DNA of 6,653 bases. It comes from an uncultured Erysipelotrichaceae bacterium (GTDB lineage Bacteria; Bacillota_I; Bacilli_A; Erysipelotrichales; Erysipelotrichaceae). Of the stretch, positions 5,926 through 6,653 are shown in pieces. The DNA lies in the NCBI GenBank assembly GCA_946621045.1, contig CAMOOA010000071.1:1-6653 (forward strand). The letters run 5' to 3'. Under the pieces are notes generated by a model. It was not told where the DNA came from. It did no database searches and saw only the letters and a program-made list of their open reading frames with translations. Each line of letters opens with the position of its first letter. The stretch's first letter is position 1. The position numbers were made by a program, and so were the translations under genes.

Positions 5926-5956
5926 TTTACAGTGCAGGACTGTAAGGGAGTATTGT
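5926..5956 (+). promoter_or_regulatory. Candidate promoter of the fchA-folD operon
   Basis: TTTACA (5926-5931) serves as a -35 and TATTGT (5951-5956) as a -10 with a long 19-bp spacer. TAATAT at 5957-5962 is an alternative -10 with no good -35. The AT-rich run 5951-5966 just before the leader supports a promoter here. The perfect dyad at 5927-5945 covers the -35 and much of the spacer. Confidence 0.4.
5927..5945. promoter_or_regulatory. Perfect 19-bp dyad in the fchA promoter region
   Basis: TTACAGTGCAGGACTGTAA is two exact 7-bp arms (5927-5933 and 5939-5945) around 5 bp. It lies 43-61 bp upstream of the fchA start and overlaps the best -35 candidate, as a repressor operator would. It is unlike the ATTC-N8-GAAT dyads, so a different regulator is expected. 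Confidence 0.5.
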
Positions 5957-5987
5957 TAATATATATCTGCAAACGGGAGATCTTATT

Positions 5988-6602
5988 ATGCTTGATAAAA
6001 CGATCAGAACATTTACGGAAGAAAGCGCCTCGAAGGCGCCGGTCCCGGGCGGCGGGGGCGTCAGCGCCCTGTGCGGCTCGCTTGCGGCATCGCTCGCGGA
6101 AATGGTAACGAATCTTACCGCCGGGAAAAAGAAATACGCTGAATATGAAAAAGAGATCCGGGACATCATGAAGCGCACGGAAACGCTGCGCTTACTGCTC
6201 CTTGAATGCATTGAAAAGGATGCGGAGGCGTTTGCGCCGCTGGCGGCTGCGTATTCGCTGGATAAAAACAGCGAGGGCTATGCGGAACGGATGGAGACCT
6301 GTCTGCGAAACGCTGCAGAACCTCCGTTTGAGATCATGAAGTACTGTGCGGAAGTGATCCGGCTGGATGAGCGGCTTGCGGTGATCGGCTCAAAACTTGC
6401 AGTATCGGATGCGGGAACCTCAGCTATGCTGGCACACGGTGCGCTTTGCGGGGCTTACCTCAATGTCCGGGTCAATACGCGTCTGATGAAAGACCGGGAA
6501 TATGCGGAAATATTGGATGAAAAGGCGGATGTGCTGCTGGGAGAATATACCGAACGCGCATTGAACTGCTTCAATGCGGTAATGGAGAGAATGGATGGCT
6601 GA
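5988..6602 (+). CDS. fchA: Methenyl-THF cyclohydrolase / formimidoyl-THF cyclodeaminase family protein (FchA-like)
   Basis: The protein has 204 residues, the usual size of the stand-alone cyclodeaminase/cyclohydrolase family (FchA, or the C-terminal half of mammalian FTCD). Motifs in order: FTEESASKAPVPGGGGVSAL (9-28), the glycine-rich folate-binding start P-x-P-G-G-G-x-x-x-A; NLTAGKKKY (42-50); D79 within KDAEAFAPLAAAY; and SDAGTSAMLAHGALCGAYLN with NVRVNTR after it (140-165), the conserved S-D-x-x...A...N-V-x-x-N block. The enzyme opens 5,10-methenyl-THF to 10-formyl-THF, or releases ammonia from formimino-THF, in the cytoplasm. Start ATG at 5988 has GGGAG 8 nt upstream. The stop TGA (6600-6602) overlaps the folD start by 8 bp, so the two are translationally coupled. 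There is no glutamate formiminotransferase domain and no histidine-degradation gene in view, so general folate C1 flux is more likely than histidine breakdown. Symbol given on family and context; cyclohydrolase versus cyclodeaminase is not decided by sequence. Confidence 0.85.
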   Translation: MLDKTIRTFTEESASKAPVPGGGGVSALCGSLAASLAEMVTNLTAGKKKYAEYEKEIRDIMKRTETLRLLLLECIEKDAEAFAPLAAAYSLDKNSEGYAERMETCLRNAAEPPFEIMKYCAEVIRLDERLAVIGSKLAVSDAGTSAMLAHGALCGAYLNVRVNTRLMKDREYAEILDEKADVLLGEYTERALNCFNAVMERMDG

Positions 6603-6653
6603 ACTGTTAAAAGGAAAAGAAACTGCGGCAGCGATGAATGAGGAAACTGCAGC
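6595..6653 (+). CDS. folD: FolD N-terminus: methylene-THF dehydrogenase / methenyl-THF cyclohydrolase (3' end outside window)
   Basis: The ATG at 6595-6597 opens a frame that stays open to the window end (19 full codons). It reads MAELLKGKETAAAMNEETA, matching the FolD N-terminus, where a short strand L-x-G-K is followed by a helix A-A-x-x-N-E-E. GGAG at 6584-6587 is 7 nt upstream, inside the end of fchA. FolD makes 5,10-methenyl-THF from 5,10-methylene-THF with NAD(P)+ and hydrolyses it to 10-formyl-THF. The 8-bp overlap with fchA makes a single folate C1 operon. The piece is short, but sequence and context agree. Confidence 0.75.
   Translation, partial: MAELLKGKETAAAMNEETA

Noticed and set aside
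5804..5987. Riboswitch (for example THF type) upstream of fchA
   Set aside because: The leader after the likely transcription start is only about 25 nt, too short for an aptamer, and I see no conserved aptamer core in the 184-bp gap.

Overview
The window looks like a chromosomal segment of a Bacillota (Firmicutes) bacterium, most likely an anaerobic gut-type member of the Clostridia or Erysipelotrichia. The reasons are strong GGAGG-type ribosome binding sites, perfect hairpin/T-tract terminators, a PucR-type regulator, a stand-alone methenyl-THF cyclohydrolase gene (fchA type) that overlaps folD, and intermediate GC content. This placement is inferred from style and gene content, not from a marker gene. 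No mobile element, tRNA, rRNA or CRISPR array is visible.

Layout. Positions 1-443 hold the 3' part of an RpiB/LacA/LacB-like sugar-phosphate isomerase gene on the + strand. It converges on a - strand operon, and one bidirectional terminator (473-505) serves both. The operon reads, in transcription order, a short-chain dehydrogenase/reductase (3728-2823), a cysteine-rich two-repeat protein of unknown function (2811-1582) and a GcvT-family folate-dependent methyl/aminomethyltransferase (1569-538). Its genes are 11-12 bp apart and each has its own ribosome binding site. Divergent from it is a PucR-type transcriptional regulator (start chosen at 4022, end 5551), closed by a perfectly palindromic terminator (5551-5578) that also ends the small - strand gene 5803-5588, a 71-residue helical protein. 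After a 184-bp regulatory stretch come fchA-like formimidoyl-THF cyclodeaminase/methenyl-THF cyclohydrolase (5988-6602) and the first 19 codons of folD (from 6595), overlapping by 8 bp.

How the genes may work together. A GcvT-family enzyme moves a C1 group from a substrate to tetrahydrofolate. FolD and the FchA-like enzyme interconvert methylene-, methenyl- and formyl-THF. The window can therefore be read as a C1-harvesting locus: the SDR and the unknown cysteine-rich protein would prepare or sense a methylated or aminomethylated compound, the GcvT-like protein would remove its C1 unit, and the PucR-type protein would control expression. The substrate cannot be read from the sequence.

The most notable non-coding signal is a 16-bp dyad, ATTC-N8-GAAT with an embedded CCCGGG. 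It occurs upstream of both the SDR operon (3763-3778) and the 71-residue gene (5833-5848), each time just downstream of a -10-like hexamer. This suggests shared control by one regulator, perhaps the PucR-type protein. A second, different perfect dyad (5927-5945) overlaps the putative fchA promoter.
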